From positions 1 through 5,044 of the forward strand of contig DUZB01000188.1 of assembly GCA_013349725.1 (NCBI GenBank): a stretch of DNA of 5,044 bases. Direction: 5' to 3'. Source of the DNA: Deltaproteobacteria bacterium. GTDB taxonomy: Bacteria; Desulfobacterota; DSM-4660; Desulfatiglandales; Desulfatiglandaceae. The translations under genes were made by a program, and so were the position numbers. Numbering within the stretch: position 1 is the first letter of the stretch; every line of letters begins with the position of its first letter. This document shows positions 4,905-5,044 of this stretch, piece after piece. The notes beneath the pieces are model-generated. The model ran no database searches and had not been told where the DNA came from. It was given only the letters and a program-made list of their open reading frames with translations.

Positions 4905-5044
4905 GGAAGATGAGATCTGCACTGAGTCTATTGCTTCAGGCTCGTGTTTTCCGTAGTGAGCCAACATCGGAGGGGTGTTTGTGGAATGTTACGCACATAT
5001 TTGATATGATTATTAATATAGACTTTTCAGGCCTGCCCGGAAAA

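Overview
The window most likely comes from a sulfate-reducing member of the Desulfobacterota (former Deltaproteobacteria) of moderate GC content. The strongest pointer is the gene at 108-1211 (minus). It encodes an integrase-fold protein with decayed catalytic residues fused to two TOBE/MOP-like oxyanion-binding domains, the architecture of the TunR tungstate-responsive regulators described from sulfate reducers. The short GGTGTCA tandem repeats in the intergenic DNA also look like those I associate with such genomes, but that is only an impression.

Left half (1-2658): a divergent metal-oxyanion module. The TunR-like gene reads leftward. A MOT1-type (sulfate/molybdate family) membrane transporter at 1420-2658 reads rightward. 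The 208 bp between them hold two overlapping sigma70-type promoters, each with a perfect TTGACA -35 box and a 17-bp spacer. A perfect 7+7 bp inverted repeat (1305-1330) lies across both promoters. The simplest reading is that the TunR-like protein, sensing tungstate or molybdate, binds this palindrome and controls both the transporter and itself.

Middle (2659-3201): 543 bp without a convincing gene. It carries a heptanucleotide tandem repeat facing a degenerate inverted copy of itself (2806-2889), a larger imperfect inverted repeat (2905-3034), and a leader before the next gene with a TGTGATCACA palindrome and interleaved short inverted repeats.

Right half (3202-5044): two ECF-type sigma factor genes face each other. 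The plus-strand one (3202-3861) appears intact and overlaps by ATGA an 80-residue, cysteine-rich, soluble zf-HC2 anti-sigma factor (3858-4100), forming a sigma/anti-sigma pair. The minus-strand one (4343-4747) lacks the start of sigma region 2. The sequence upstream continues the same frame but is cut by two stop codons, so it is probably a decaying copy. Between them are a possible 47-codon minus-strand ORF (4136-4279) and a 14-bp tandem repeat.
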